This document shows positions 28,757 through 38,119 of a stretch of DNA of 50,399 nucleotides, one piece after another (positions within the stretch are counted from its first letter, which is position 1; each line of letters opens with the position of its first letter). The position numbers and the translations under genes were made by a program. Source of the DNA: Ramicandelaber brevisporus (Eukaryota > Kickxellomycota > Ramicandelaberales > Ramicandelaberaceae); contig MU602717.1 in the NCBI GenBank assembly GCA_025201865.1, forward strand, positions 16,847-67,245. Direction: 5' to 3'. The notes beneath the pieces were generated by a model. The model was given only the letters and a program-made list of their open reading frames with translations, was not told the DNA's origin and searched no databases.

Positions 28757-31700
28757 ATGCTCAAGCTACCGCGAGACTTGCCAGTCGTTCCCTTGCCTAA
28801 CAAGGTTCTACTTCCAGGGCAGACGCTCAGCTTTGTTATTAGTCGACCGGAAGCAGTTCCTTTGTTTGGTCATCTCGCTGAGCTCTCCCAAGGAGCTCGC
28901 CCCAAGGATGTCATCGTGGCTTGTCTGTCCTACGTGCCTTCCATCGAAGAGGGTAATGGTGGCAGTCGCGAAAAGAAGCAACAGTCGAGCGAGAGCGACC
29001 CAGCCACCAACACCAACACCAGCACCACCCATGCGTCAACTGCAGTCACTGTGCCAGCTGTAGATGAAGATGGCGATGTGCCAAGTGCCACTGGCGAGGC
29101 AGATGCTGCCAATATGACATCCATTGTGATTAAGCCCCCATTGAATGGAATGATTGATAGCGTTGCATCGAACTCTGCGGCCAATATCGACAGCGTAAAG
29201 AATGGTGTATATCCTCCACCAACATCAGTGCTGCACAGAATTGGATGCGCAGCTAGATTGCGTAGAATTGACCGATCTCCATTATCATCCACCATCACTA
29301 CTGATAACTCTGGTGTTGATTCTGCCAATGAGAAAGATGCTGGATATTTAGTTGTCTTGGAAGGATTCTGCAGACTGAGATGCATGTCATTTAGCAAGCA
29401 TCCCAAACATGGATACCTTCGCAGTAGAATTAGACTGCTAGAGGAACAGCCATTGCCAGTTGGAGATACTCATTTTGATTCATTAGTCGCATCTACCAAG
29501 TCAATTTCGCACGAGTTGTTGAACATGTACCAGGACATGCATATTCCAGCTACTGTTTTGGCTCAAATCATCAGATTGATTGATACGACTCCCATTGGGC
29601 CATTGGCTGACTTGTTGGTGGGTGCAATCGAGGCTACGTATACTGAGAGATTGCAGATTTTGGATGCCTACGATATCAATGTGAGATTAATGAGAGTGAT
29701 TTCATTGCTACAGCGTCAAATTGAGGTATTGAAGCTGTCTCGCCAAATTAGATCATCTGCTGAAACGAAGCTAAATAAGAAGCAGCGTGAATACTATTTG
29801 CGACAGCAGTTAAAGGCTATTAGAGCCGAATTGGGCGAGGCTAGTCACTCTGGTGGCAGTAATGGCAACCCACTCCAACAGCAGCAGGATGACGAATACT
29901 CAGATCTAATCAAACAGCTGGACTCGGCTGAAATGCCAGCAGAAGTTGAGATTGTCGCACAGAGAGAATTAAAGAGACTCCGAAGAATGAATCCAGCCAT
30001 GGCCGAGCATTCGACAACGCGCACATACTTGGAGTGGTTATCTGAAATGCCATGGAATAAAATGTCAACCGATCAGTCAGATATCTCACAGGCTAAACGT
30101 CAATTGGACGCCGACAATTATGGCATGGAGAAGGCAAAGAAGAGAATTATTGAATACATGGCTGTTCGACGTCTTCAGCAGCTCTCAAACAGCACCACTG
30201 GCATTGTGAGCGATGACAATAAATCAAACGCCGACCAGTCGAAAGAACGCAACAGCGCAGTCAACACTACTACAGCAGCAACAGCAGCAACGACAACAGC
30301 TCGCAGTCCAATATTGTGTTTGACGGGAAGTCCAGGTGTAGGCAAAAGTTCATTGGGAAGAAGCATTGCCAAGGCACTGGGCCGCCAGTTTTACCGAATC
30401 TCACTTGGAGGAGTTAGCGATGAGGCTGAGATTCGAGGACATCGCCGCACATATGTTGGATCAATGCCAGGATTGTTCATTCAAGCCATGAGAAGATGCG
30501 GTGTCCGCAATCCAGTGATTTTATTGGATGAAATTGATAAAATGGGTTCATCATCTCACAGAGGCGATCCTGATGCAGCTTTGCTAGAAGTGTTGGATCC
30601 AGAATTGAACAATACATTTAGAGATCATTATTTGGGAGTTCCATTTGACTTATCACAGGTCTTATTTGTGGCTACAGCCAACTCAATCCATAATATATCG
30701 CATGCATTGTACGACAGACTGGAGATTGTGGATATCGATGGATATACAATGAATGAGAAATTGCAAATTGCAAAGACTTATTTGATTCCAAAACAGCTGG
30801 ATCTGCATGGACTGGGGAGCAACAACACAGCTGTGATCACACAAGCCATCCAATCCATGTCAAAAATCAAGAAAGACGGCAAGAATAGCAATAACAGCAG
30901 TGATGCCGAACTCGATTCAAACATTGTTGATATTCCTGACGAATCTGTCATGCACATTATTAATTGCTACACTTATGAATCGGGTGTGCGTAACTTGGAG
31001 CGTCGAATTGCATCTGTCTGTCGCCGTAAAGCTGCCGATTTTGTTGAACTACTGGAAACGACACCTGACAGCATTGGACGTGTTCGTAAGTGGACCAGTC
31101 GTGTCAGCGTTGAGGATGTGGATAGTATTCTCAATGTGCGGCCATATGACAGTCCGTTGGCTGAGAAGACTGCTGTTCCTGGTGTTGTAACTGGCTTATT
31201 ATTTGTGACATCTGGAAATGGCGAGATTGGATTCATTGAGGCTCGCAAGATGCCGGGCAAAGGAGCAATGCATCTGACTGGTATGCTTGGATCTGTGCTG
31301 CAGGAGTCGGCCCAAATTGCACTCTCTTATATCCGCGACAATGCTCGTGCGCTGGGCATCTCAACTGATGACAAAGAAGACATCTTCAAGGAGATCGACT
31401 TGCACATCCACATGCCTGCCGGTTCAATTCGGAAGGAAGGTCCATCTGCCGGCATCACCATTTTGACCGCTTTGGTCTCGCTCTTCTTGGCCCGCCGCGT
31501 GTCTCCATATCTGGCCATGACTGGTGAGCTGACTCTGCGCGGACATGTCAAGGCCATCGGAGGTGTCCGTGAAAAGGTTCTCGCTGCGCATCGAGCTGGC
31601 ATCAAGATGGTCATTCTGCCCGAGGAGAACCGCAAGGATTACAACAAGGATGTCCCTGAAGAAGTGCGCAAAGAGATGCAGGCGACATTTGCATCTCGTG

Positions 31701-31795
31701 CCGAGCAAGTTCTGAATGTCGCGCTCAACTACGATGAAGACACTCAAAGTATCGTCGAATCACCCATTGTGGTTGGTCTCACCCATCGTCTCTAA
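28757..31795 (+). CDS. LONP2: ATP-dependent Lon protease, probably peroxisomal
   Basis: The product has 1012 residues. The N-terminal LON substrate domain (about 5-335, from LPVVPLPNKVLLPG) is broken by a Ser/Thr/Ala/Asp-rich insert (about 70-160). A helical linker follows, then the AAA+ module with Walker A GSPGVGKSS (Lys530), Walker B ILLDEIDK (near 590) and the protease domain with catalytic Ser897 (GPSAGIT) and Lys940. A second low-complexity insert (about 490-515) precedes Walker A. There is no mitochondrial presequence from the chosen ATG, and the protein ends Thr-His-Arg-Leu, close to a PTS1 signal, so it fits the peroxisomal Lon of matrix quality control. Lon domain order and catalytic residues are complete. 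The end is TAATAA. Confidence 0.93.
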   Translation: MLKLPRDLPVVPLPNKVLLPGQTLSFVISRPEAVPLFGHLAELSQGARPKDVIVACLSYVPSIEEGNGGSREKKQQSSESDPATNTNTSTTHASTAVTVPAVDEDGDVPSATGEADAANMTSIVIKPPLNGMIDSVASNSAANIDSVKNGVYPPPTSVLHRIGCAARLRRIDRSPLSSTITTDNSGVDSANEKDAGYLVVLEGFCRLRCMSFSKHPKHGYLRSRIRLLEEQPLPVGDTHFDSLVASTKSISHELLNMYQDMHIPATVLAQIIRLIDTTPIGPLADLLVGAIEATYTERLQILDAYDINVRLMRVISLLQRQIEVLKLSRQIRSSAETKLNKKQREYYLRQQLKAIRAELGEASHSGGSNGNPLQQQQDDEYSDLIKQLDSAEMPAEVEIVAQRELKRLRRMNPAMAEHSTTRTYLEWLSEMPWNKMSTDQSDISQAKRQLDADNYGMEKAKKRIIEYMAVRRLQQLSNSTTGIVSDDNKSNADQSKERNSAVNTTTAATAATTTARSPILCLTGSPGVGKSSLGRSIAKALGRQFYRISLGGVSDEAEIRGHRRTYVGSMPGLFIQAMRRCGVRNPVILLDEIDKMGSSSHRGDPDAALLEVLDPELNNTFRDHYLGVPFDLSQVLFVATANSIHNISHALYDRLEIVDIDGYTMNEKLQIAKTYLIPKQLDLHGLGSNNTAVITQAIQSMSKIKKDGKNSNNSSDAELDSNIVDIPDESVMHIINCYTYESGVRNLERRIASVCRRKAADFVELLETTPDSIGRVRKWTSRVSVEDVDSILNVRPYDSPLAEKTAVPGVVTGLLFVTSGNGEIGFIEARKMPGKGAMHLTGMLGSVLQESAQIALSYIRDNARALGISTDDKEDIFKEIDLHIHMPAGSIRKEGPSAGITILTALVSLFLARRVSPYLAMTGELTLRGHVKAIGGVREKVLAAHRAGIKMVILPEENRKDYNKDVPEEVRKEMQATFASRAEQVLNVALNYDEDTQSIVESPIVVGLTHRL

Positions 31796-31879
31796 TAACT
31801 TCTCCATTTACTCTTGGCAGCCAAGCGCAATATCTCGCCTTGGCAGTATAACACATCACATCGAACCACCACCCAATCA

Positions 31880-31952
31880 ACCACACATCTCTCTCTCTTT
31901 CTCTTTCTCTTTCTCTTTCTCTTTCTCTTTCTCTTTCTCTTTCTCTTTCTCT
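31880..31952 (+). repeat. (CTCTTT)n pyrimidine microsatellite before ARPC5
   Basis: About ten hexamers of the type CTTTCT run through this stretch, inside the leader region of ARPC5 (ATG at 32089). T-rich sequence continues to 32080. Such tracts precede several genes in this window. Confidence 0.9.
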
Positions 31953-32088
31953 AATTCTGCATTTTGTTTTTTCTTCTTTTTTTCTCTTTTACTCTTTATT
32001 CGTTCGTTAACAACTCTATTCTTTTTCTTTTTCTATTTTTTATATATTCGTATAGTTGCGCTCTGTTGTCCTTTTTCTTTCTTGAACA

Positions 32089-32556
32089 ATGTCTCATCGG
32101 CTCATCAACGTTGATATCGACCACGACCAGGAGCAGGCAGAGCTGCTCGCCAGTCTCCAGGCAGCATCCCTGCGCGATCCGGCCGACGTTCATCGCGAAA
32201 TCACTACACGTAGCGCCGCCATCCGCCAGCTTCTCTCTCGTGGCAACGGCGCTGATGCACTCGTAAAGGCTCTCGAGAACCCGCCATATGGCCGCAATAT
32301 CGACATTTTGACCAAGGAAGCTGCGGCCACCCTGGTTATTGACTCGCTGCAGGCAATCAGAGCCCAGGATGCTGCGGGCATTGCACAGAAGCTGAGCATT
32401 GAGGAGCGCGATGTGCTGTCAAAGTACCTGTATCATGGCTTGGCAAGACCTGCTCAGTTCAACTGCGCAGTGCTGCTCATGTGGCACGAGAAGCTGGTGG
32501 AGGCTGGCGGACTCGGAACATTGGTACGCACAATGACAGATAAGAACACTTTGTAA
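32089..32556 (+). CDS. ARPC5: Arp2/3 complex subunit 5 (p16-Arc)
   Basis: The product has 155 residues, close to the usual 150. It begins MSHRLINVDID and carries the family helices, with ALENPPYG followed by the Ile-Asp of the conserved stretch, then LSKYLYHGL and the C-terminal WHEKLVEAGGLGTLVR. ARPC5 is one of the seven subunits of the Arp2/3 complex, which nucleates branched actin at cortical patches and endocytic sites. The sequence shows no insertion or deletion in the core. It converges on the DPB4-like gene, 53 bp between stops. Confidence 0.95.
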   Translation: MSHRLINVDIDHDQEQAELLASLQAASLRDPADVHREITTRSAAIRQLLSRGNGADALVKALENPPYGRNIDILTKEAAATLVIDSLQAIRAQDAAGIAQKLSIEERDVLSKYLYHGLARPAQFNCAVLLMWHEKLVEAGGLGTLVRTMTDKNTL

Positions 32557-32609
32557 ACGCTATATTATTAGTACTATTAAAGCAGGCTAGATTGAATTCG
32601 AGGGACGTT

Positions 32610-33197
32610 TTATACAGTTGTAGTAGTAGTAATAGTACTTTTAGTAGTACTTTTAGCCGCTGCTGTTGTTGCTGCTGTTGTTGATGCCGATGTCTCTTCG
32701 GAAGCTGATTCAGCTGCCTTAGTAGTGGTAGTAGTATTAGACTTGGCAGCAGCTCTCTTTGACTGCATCAGTGATTGTTTCGCTGCCAAGTCTGCCTTGA
32801 GCTGAGGCACAAACTCTCCAAACTCAAGTGCCTCCAATGCATCCAGCACATGGTTTGCTGAAACGGTCTTTTGTCCAATGTGCTTCGCATTATCCGATGC
32901 TGCGCTGGTCAGGTAGCTGATGAACACCGTAGTAGCCGTCAGGAATGCATCTCGCGCATCCTGCTGGACAATGAGATTGCCTGAGCCACTGGCTGTAAGA
33001 CTTGCCTTTAGAACGCGTTTTATCGATGCTTCGGGAAGTTTGAACTCGTCAATACCTTGCAAAGTGGCGTCATTAGTGTCTTCGTCGCGCTCGATTGCTG
33101 GGCCAGGAGCGTCGATATCCATCATTTCGTTCTCAACTACACTAGCAGTAGCTGTAGTAGCAGCTGTAGTGGTAGTATGAGGATCTGCTTTCGCCAT
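32610..33197 (-). CDS. DPB4: Histone-fold protein of Dpb4/POLE3 type
   Basis: The product has 195 residues. A histone fold (about 50-130) starts EFKLPEASIKRVLKAS, continues with DARDAFLTATTVFISYLTSA and closes with TVSANHVLDALEALEFGEF, which is the NF-YB/POLE3 type. Dpb4 pairs with Dpb3 in DNA polymerase epsilon and, with a partner, in the ISW2/CHRAC chromatin remodeller. The N- and C-terminal arms are Thr/Ala-rich and unusual in length, with long Thr runs at the very end. The acidic patch before the fold reads Asp-Glu-Asp-Thr. ATG 33195-33197 is the only sensible start. It shares a 161-bp divergent promoter with DNAJC11. Confidence 0.88.
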   Translation of the reverse strand: MAKADPHTTTTAATTATASVVENEMMDIDAPGPAIERDEDTNDATLQGIDEFKLPEASIKRVLKASLTASGSGNLIVQQDARDAFLTATTVFISYLTSAASDNAKHIGQKTVSANHVLDALEALEFGEFVPQLKADLAAKQSLMQSKRAAAKSNTTTTTKAAESASEETSASTTAATTAAAKSTTKSTITTTTTV

Positions 33198-33358
33198 CGT
33201 CGTTATTATCTCTGTCGTTGTTTGTTGTTTGTTGTTTGTTGCCCTTTTGAGTGTTCGTTTTGCTGTGGTATGGTTTCATCATCCGACTACGAAAACGAAT
33301 CCTGTTTCAAAAAAAAAAATAACAGCCGTGTTTGAGGTGATTTTTCTTCTTGTTCGTG
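33198..33358. promoter_or_regulatory. Short bidirectional promoter of DPB4-like and DNAJC11
   Basis: Only 161 bases separate the two divergent ATGs. The region holds TTGTTTG repeats (about 33220-33242), a run of ten A (33309-33319) and no coding sequence. Both genes presumably share nucleosome-free DNA here. Confidence 0.6.
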
Positions 33359-35803
33359 ATGAGCTCGTCTAGTCAGCAGCAGCAACAGCAACACCGTCGT
33401 CGTAGGTCTACGATTGGCCATAACGAGGGGTTCGTCTTCTTGCGAGACGATGAACTCACTGATCCAACTGCTGCAGCTGCTCCGGCCTCCTCTGATGAAG
33501 CCTTGTTGGACGAGTTATTAAACGCCAATGACACTCGTGAGGGCACTCCATCGGGCACAAATGGCCGCAGAGGTGCTCATGGAGCTGGATTCACGTCGAT
33601 TGATGAGATTGCCGAGCGGTTGAAGCCAGAAGATTTGAATCCATATGCAGTGTTGAACCTGGCACATGAATGTACAGAATCCGAGATTAGAGATGCGTAC
33701 AAGAGACTATGCAGAGCATTCCATCCGGACAAGCTGGGAGTCAGACTGCGCAATGATCCAGAGGCAATGGATGTGGCTCGGTCGAGATTGGATGAAATCA
33801 ACTGGGCTTATGATATATTGATTGATGAGAGAAAGAGAGAGGCATTTGACGCGCTTGGAATGGACGGAGTCATTCTGATAGAGAAGAGCGGTCCAATTGG
33901 CTCTGGAGATTATTCAGGCGGTGGAGGCGGATCGGGTCATGGTGGACATCCAGATGACGACGGTGGACATGAATCTGGAGGAGGCGGCGGAGATGCTACA
34001 ATGGCCGATGATGCTGAAGATGCACACTCAGATCCCAACCAGCCACCACCCACAGTTGCACGCAGATTCCGCACAGTTGAAGAGATGAAGGCTGAGATCG
34101 ATAGAATTTCGAGAGAGCAAAGAATGCAGCAGATTGATGACATGGTTAGATCCCGCGGTGCAATGACTATTACTGTAAATGCAGTCCGTGCCTTACATCC
34201 ACCTCCACTCCCCCTTGAGTACGGAGTTGGCGGATGGGCAAAGCATATACACCATCGAACCAATCAAATTGAGGTGTCGCAGTTGCACTTGAAGCATTCA
34301 TTTGAAACGGCAGTTGGTACAAACTCCAGACTGCTAGTGTCGCCATTTATCACAGCTGGCAGAGGCATCTCGTCAGGCAACATGTGGCTCACTCTAAAGC
34401 ACTCTTTCCCAAACAGAGTTGAGTTGGACTTGTCAACAACTCTATTGTATCCACGCACTGGCTCATTCAAGGTAAACTGGAATCCGACTTTGAGCTCCTT
34501 TGTCACGGCTGAGGGCACGCTGCAGTCCCTTGACTCACCACCGCATGGCACAATCACACTGGGCCGTGCACTCTACAACAACACAAGTGGATACATTGCT
34601 TATCGAACTGGAAAGTGGGCACTTGGCAACTGGGGACTGACCAATGGCATGGTTGACTCTTCATCTCTTGGTGTCGGCTTGATTGGAAAGCGAGGCGCTC
34701 GAGGCGAATTCTCAACCGAGCTCACTACAACCGCAATTGGTGGTCAGCAGGTGTCGTTCAACTACAACCATCGTGTGTCTCCCGACATCCGTGCAAAGTC
34801 TGGAGTCAGTCTCCAGGTTGCATCTGCGTCTGATCCATCTGGCGGAATCCAGCTTGCTCTTGGGCTGACTGCCAATTGGGGTGCCGATTATAGATTTGGC
34901 CAGCACAATCGAGTTGGATACTCTATTGAATACGGCCTCGACAGTGGATTGCTGGTGCGTGTCCGTCTAGTTCGTATGGCTCAAATCATCAATGTGCCCG
35001 TTATATTGACGCCTGTACCATCTGCGTTCCTTGTGGCATTGGCTACAATCATCCCAGCATCTGTGATGTCTGCTGTGCATTATGCATATGTTGTGCCAAA
35101 GCGGAGACGCGAGTTGCGCGAGAAGATTGAAGCACTGCGTGAGGAGCACCGTGTCACTTTGGGCCGTCGCAAGCACTCTGCACTCGCTGCTGTCAAGATT
35201 CTACAGCATTCCGCAAAGAAGAGCAAAGAGGCCGAGGAGCAGCGCAACGGATTGGTGATTCGGGAAGCGTACTATGGCCACATGGATTCGATCCAGGCGA
35301 AGCGGAAGTATATCTTGACTTCATTCAACATTGGCTCATCCCAAAGTGGAACTCCATCGCCACCACCGCAAGATGACAATGAGAAGCAGGAAACTGTTGC
35401 CGATGCCGATGCCGATGCCGATGATGACTCTGGCGTTAGTTTGCTATCGCGACTTGCGGCACAGACTCGTCGCGAAACTGCTGCCCAAGTCGCTCGTGCA
35501 ATGGGCTACTTCTTCTCCGAGCCAGCCAGCTCGTCTGCTTTGAGCAACGAACGGCAGGCAGAGGCACTGGCAGCTCGCGAGCTCGTTGACATCACTGTCC
35601 AGACTCAGGCATTGGTTCAAAACTCTGAGCTCATCATTGCTGGTAACCACTCAAAGTCGCATTTGACTGGATTCTATGACCCGTGCTTCGCTGAGCGCAA
35701 GCAAATGCTGGTGCTGTACGAGTTCCACAGCCGTCTACATCTTGTCGTTGTCGAGGATATGGCAACTCTTGCATGCCCGCTGCGTGCTCACATCATCCAC
35801 TAA
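33359..35803 (+). CDS. DNAJC11: DNAJC11-type J-domain protein
   Basis: The product has 814 residues. A Gln/Arg tract opens it, then a J domain (about 93-168) with the intact HPD at 122-124. A Gly/Asp/His-rich linker (about 175-215) follows. The middle (about 300-560) is beta-rich, and a hydrophobic segment VPVILTPVPSAFLVALATII leads into a Lys/Arg-rich helix. The end is the DUF3395-type domain with SHLTGFYDPCF and LRAHIIH. In animals DNAJC11 belongs to the mitochondrial MICOS/SAM bridging complex and shapes cristae. Start was placed at ATG 33359, since the frame upstream of it has no ATG. The gene converges on the UBA-SEP gene. Confidence 0.93.
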   Translation: MSSSSQQQQQQHRRRRSTIGHNEGFVFLRDDELTDPTAAAAPASSDEALLDELLNANDTREGTPSGTNGRRGAHGAGFTSIDEIAERLKPEDLNPYAVLNLAHECTESEIRDAYKRLCRAFHPDKLGVRLRNDPEAMDVARSRLDEINWAYDILIDERKREAFDALGMDGVILIEKSGPIGSGDYSGGGGGSGHGGHPDDDGGHESGGGGGDATMADDAEDAHSDPNQPPPTVARRFRTVEEMKAEIDRISREQRMQQIDDMVRSRGAMTITVNAVRALHPPPLPLEYGVGGWAKHIHHRTNQIEVSQLHLKHSFETAVGTNSRLLVSPFITAGRGISSGNMWLTLKHSFPNRVELDLSTTLLYPRTGSFKVNWNPTLSSFVTAEGTLQSLDSPPHGTITLGRALYNNTSGYIAYRTGKWALGNWGLTNGMVDSSSLGVGLIGKRGARGEFSTELTTTAIGGQQVSFNYNHRVSPDIRAKSGVSLQVASASDPSGGIQLALGLTANWGADYRFGQHNRVGYSIEYGLDSGLLVRVRLVRMAQIINVPVILTPVPSAFLVALATIIPASVMSAVHYAYVVPKRRRELREKIEALREEHRVTLGRRKHSALAAVKILQHSAKKSKEAEEQRNGLVIREAYYGHMDSIQAKRKYILTSFNIGSSQSGTPSPPPQDDNEKQETVADADADADDDSGVSLLSRLAAQTRRETAAQVARAMGYFFSEPASSSALSNERQAEALAARELVDITVQTQALVQNSELIIAGNHSKSHLTGFYDPCFAERKQMLVLYEFHSRLHLVVVEDMATLACPLRAHIIH

Positions 35804-35991
35804 CTGCTTTCATTCATTCTTTCTTTCTTTTTCACACTCGTTCAGCACGTTAATCCTCCACACTTGCCCGTTTTTATTAGTTATATTTTATGATTGCATG
35901 TTTAAATAGATGAGATCATGTTTTGAATAGAAGAGTAATGATAATAATTAAAAAAAAGAACTGCTAATTAGCGAGAGAAGTTGTTAATTTC

Positions 35992-37581
35992 TTACCAGCC
36001 GCTACTTGAGCTATAATCGCTGGTTGAATAGCTGCTTGAGCTGTAGTCGTTTGAGGAGTAGCTACTCGAGCTATAATCATTTGAAGAGTAGCTGCTTGAG
36101 CTGTGATCATTCGAGCTATTATGATTATTACTTGAACCATGATTATTGTGCGATGACGAAGTGAGACTCGAGTCATGGTTGCTTGAGCTGTGATGGCCCG
36201 GATCATGACGATGGTTTGAACCACCGCTAGAGGAAGGTGATTGAGGGGGATCATAGTAGTCGGGCTGCTGGTATCTATTGTACGAAGATGACGACGATGA
36301 CGACGATCCGGTTCCAGTTATTCTAGATGATGAGTAATTTTGACGAGGAGCGGGTGTCGGTCGCCTATTCATTGCCTGTTGAGCTGATGTAGTGCGTGCG
36401 TTAGACACTGGCGGTCGTGGTGCGGGAGTGGTTGGTGGCCGAGGTGGTTGTCGGGGTGGCGCTGGCGCTGTTGTGCTCGGAGAACGAGGTGGTGGCGGTG
36501 GTGCGCGGACCACTGCTGTTGGCTGTCTTTGTGGCACGCGTGAGGGAGAAATTGTTGTGGTGGATGATGTTGCTGGTGTTGGAACTGGTGTCGTAGCAGA
36601 TGCTGGAGTTGGGACTGAAGTTCGAGTAGGAGCTGGAACGGGCATTGGAACTGGTGCTGGAGCTGGTATGGGAGCTGGTATGGGAGCTGGTATGGGAGCT
36701 GGCGTGGTAACAACCGGTGCTGCAGTAGAAGCGGTGGTAGCTGTAGCTGTAGCAGTTGCAGATGGATGGTCCTCGGTGCGCTTGTCCTCAATCGTCAACT
36801 GAACTGGTTGATGCTGTCGGACACGCAGAACATTGACTGGACACTTGTCATTGAACACATCTTTGAGCAACACCATGTTTTCTGGCACGCTGTAGCTCTT
36901 ATATGGCAAATCTCCGAGAACAAACCCGCTGCGATAAAGCTGCAGTTGTCGGAAGGCTGTAGGCAAATTCGCTTGAGTTGGGGTCGGAGGAGCTGTGGTA
37001 GAAGTTGCATCGCTGCTGCGTGCTGGGATGGTTTCGCTTCTGGCAGCCTTCGATACTATATTCTCCAGTAGCCCATCAATGGTTAAAACCGGCTCTTCGG
37101 CTGTTGCAGGCTCGACAGTGGCTGCAGTGGGTTCGCTTGGCTGAGATGATGCGCCTGTAGCCGGAGGTGGTGCTACTGGTGGAGCAGCTGGAGGCACTGT
37201 AGTCGGTGTCGTATCTCTAACGTGTGGAGTCGTGGTTATAGTTTCTTGACTAGTGCTTTCGAGCGGCTTATTCTCGTCACTATCCTCGTCTGACTCCTCC
37301 CCCGATTCATTCGCTGCCGGCTCTGTATCCTTCTGTTGGTCGTCTTGAGCTGGCGGCTGCGCTGGCGGCTGCACTGGTGTTGGTGGCGGCTGTTGTTGCG
37401 CCTTTACAATTCGCAGATACGCTTCCGCACCAAAGTCGTCTGGGTACTTCAATCCTTGCGTCAAGAACAAGCTTATCGACTTGAGCAAGTTGCCGTCTGC
37501 AAGTCCGAGATATACAACTGCAGTTGGACGGTTTGACTGTGTGACAGCCATAAACTGCTCCACGGGCGAATCGCTATCCAT
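35992..37581 (-). CDS. UBA and SEP domain protein lacking a UBX domain
   Basis: The product has 529 residues. A UBA-like domain (about 4-45) starts SPVEQFMAVTQSNRPTAVVY. A SEP domain (about 203-272) reads QLQLYRSGFVLGD, SYSVPENMVLLKDVF and VQLTIEDKRTEDH. These two domains in this order define the Shp1/p47 family, cofactors of the Cdc48/p97 ATPase. That family ends in a UBX domain that binds Cdc48. Here the tail instead is Pro/Thr/Ala-rich and then Ser/Asn/His/Asp-rich, closing with three units of a ten-residue Ser/Tyr/Asn/Asp repeat and SGW. A role as an adaptor without Cdc48 docking is an inference. ATG 37579-37581 leads directly into the UBA domain. Confidence 0.82.
   Translation of the reverse strand: MDSDSPVEQFMAVTQSNRPTAVVYLGLADGNLLKSISLFLTQGLKYPDDFGAEAYLRIVKAQQQPPPTPVQPPAQPPAQDDQQKDTEPAANESGEESDEDSDENKPLESTSQETITTTPHVRDTTPTTVPPAAPPVAPPPATGASSQPSEPTAATVEPATAEEPVLTIDGLLENIVSKAARSETIPARSSDATSTTAPPTPTQANLPTAFRQLQLYRSGFVLGDLPYKSYSVPENMVLLKDVFNDKCPVNVLRVRQHQPVQLTIEDKRTEDHPSATATATATTASTAAPVVTTPAPIPAPIPAPIPAPAPVPMPVPAPTRTSVPTPASATTPVPTPATSSTTTISPSRVPQRQPTAVVRAPPPPPRSPSTTAPAPPRQPPRPPTTPAPRPPVSNARTTSAQQAMNRRPTPAPRQNYSSSRITGTGSSSSSSSSYNRYQQPDYYDPPQSPSSSGGSNHRHDPGHHSSSNHDSSLTSSSHNNHGSSNNHNSSNDHSSSSYSSNDYSSSSYSSNDYSSSSYSTSDYSSSSGW
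36000..36115 (-). repeat. 30-bp coding repeat in the UBA-SEP tail
   Basis: Three to four diverging copies of a 30-base unit encode Ser-Ser-Ser-Ser-Tyr-Ser-Ser-Asn-Asp-Tyr. Silent differences between the copies show that the peptide, not only the DNA, may be maintained. Confidence 0.75.
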
Positions 37582-38119
37582 ACTTGACGAGAGTCTCTCT
37601 TTCCTCTGGAGTTTCTTTACGTTGAAGTTGAAGTTGCTGTTGCTGTTGCTGTTACTGCTGTTGCTGTTGCTGTTGCTGTGTATGAAAGGAAAAGGGTTTA
37701 TCTGTCTGTCAAAAAGCGGCTTTCTGAGAAGAGAAAAGAGAGAGAGGCGAAGTTGGTGTGTGTGTGTCTCAATTGCTGTCAACTCGGGACACTTGTGTAC
37801 ACACACACACAAATATAAAAGCGCATCCGCACTCTGGGAGCGAGGCGAATGTGTGTGCACGTGGTAGTGAGGGAAAAAAAGATAACGTATTGCGAGTTCT
37901 AGTGTGGATTATTCGGCTTGGCACGAACTGCACGTGCAGCTACACCGGTTATACACATCGGAACGAGGCGTTCTTAGTTTAACTACAGTTCATAGCGAGT
38001 TTAAACGCAATAATAGAAAGTATGCTTTCAATAAAAAAGAGTAATAATAGATTGAAACGAATGAGTAAAAAGAAAAGAAATAGAAAAGAAATGGCCGGCT
38101 TGGCGTTCTTTTTGCCAAG
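37582..38119. other. Region between the UBA-SEP and coiled-coil genes
   Basis: The left part is the leader of the UBA-SEP gene, with GTTGCT/GTTGAA triplet repeats (about 37621-37678) and CA/TG-rich DNA. The right part is AT-rich 3' sequence of the coiled-coil gene. No separate gene is seen. Confidence 0.45.
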
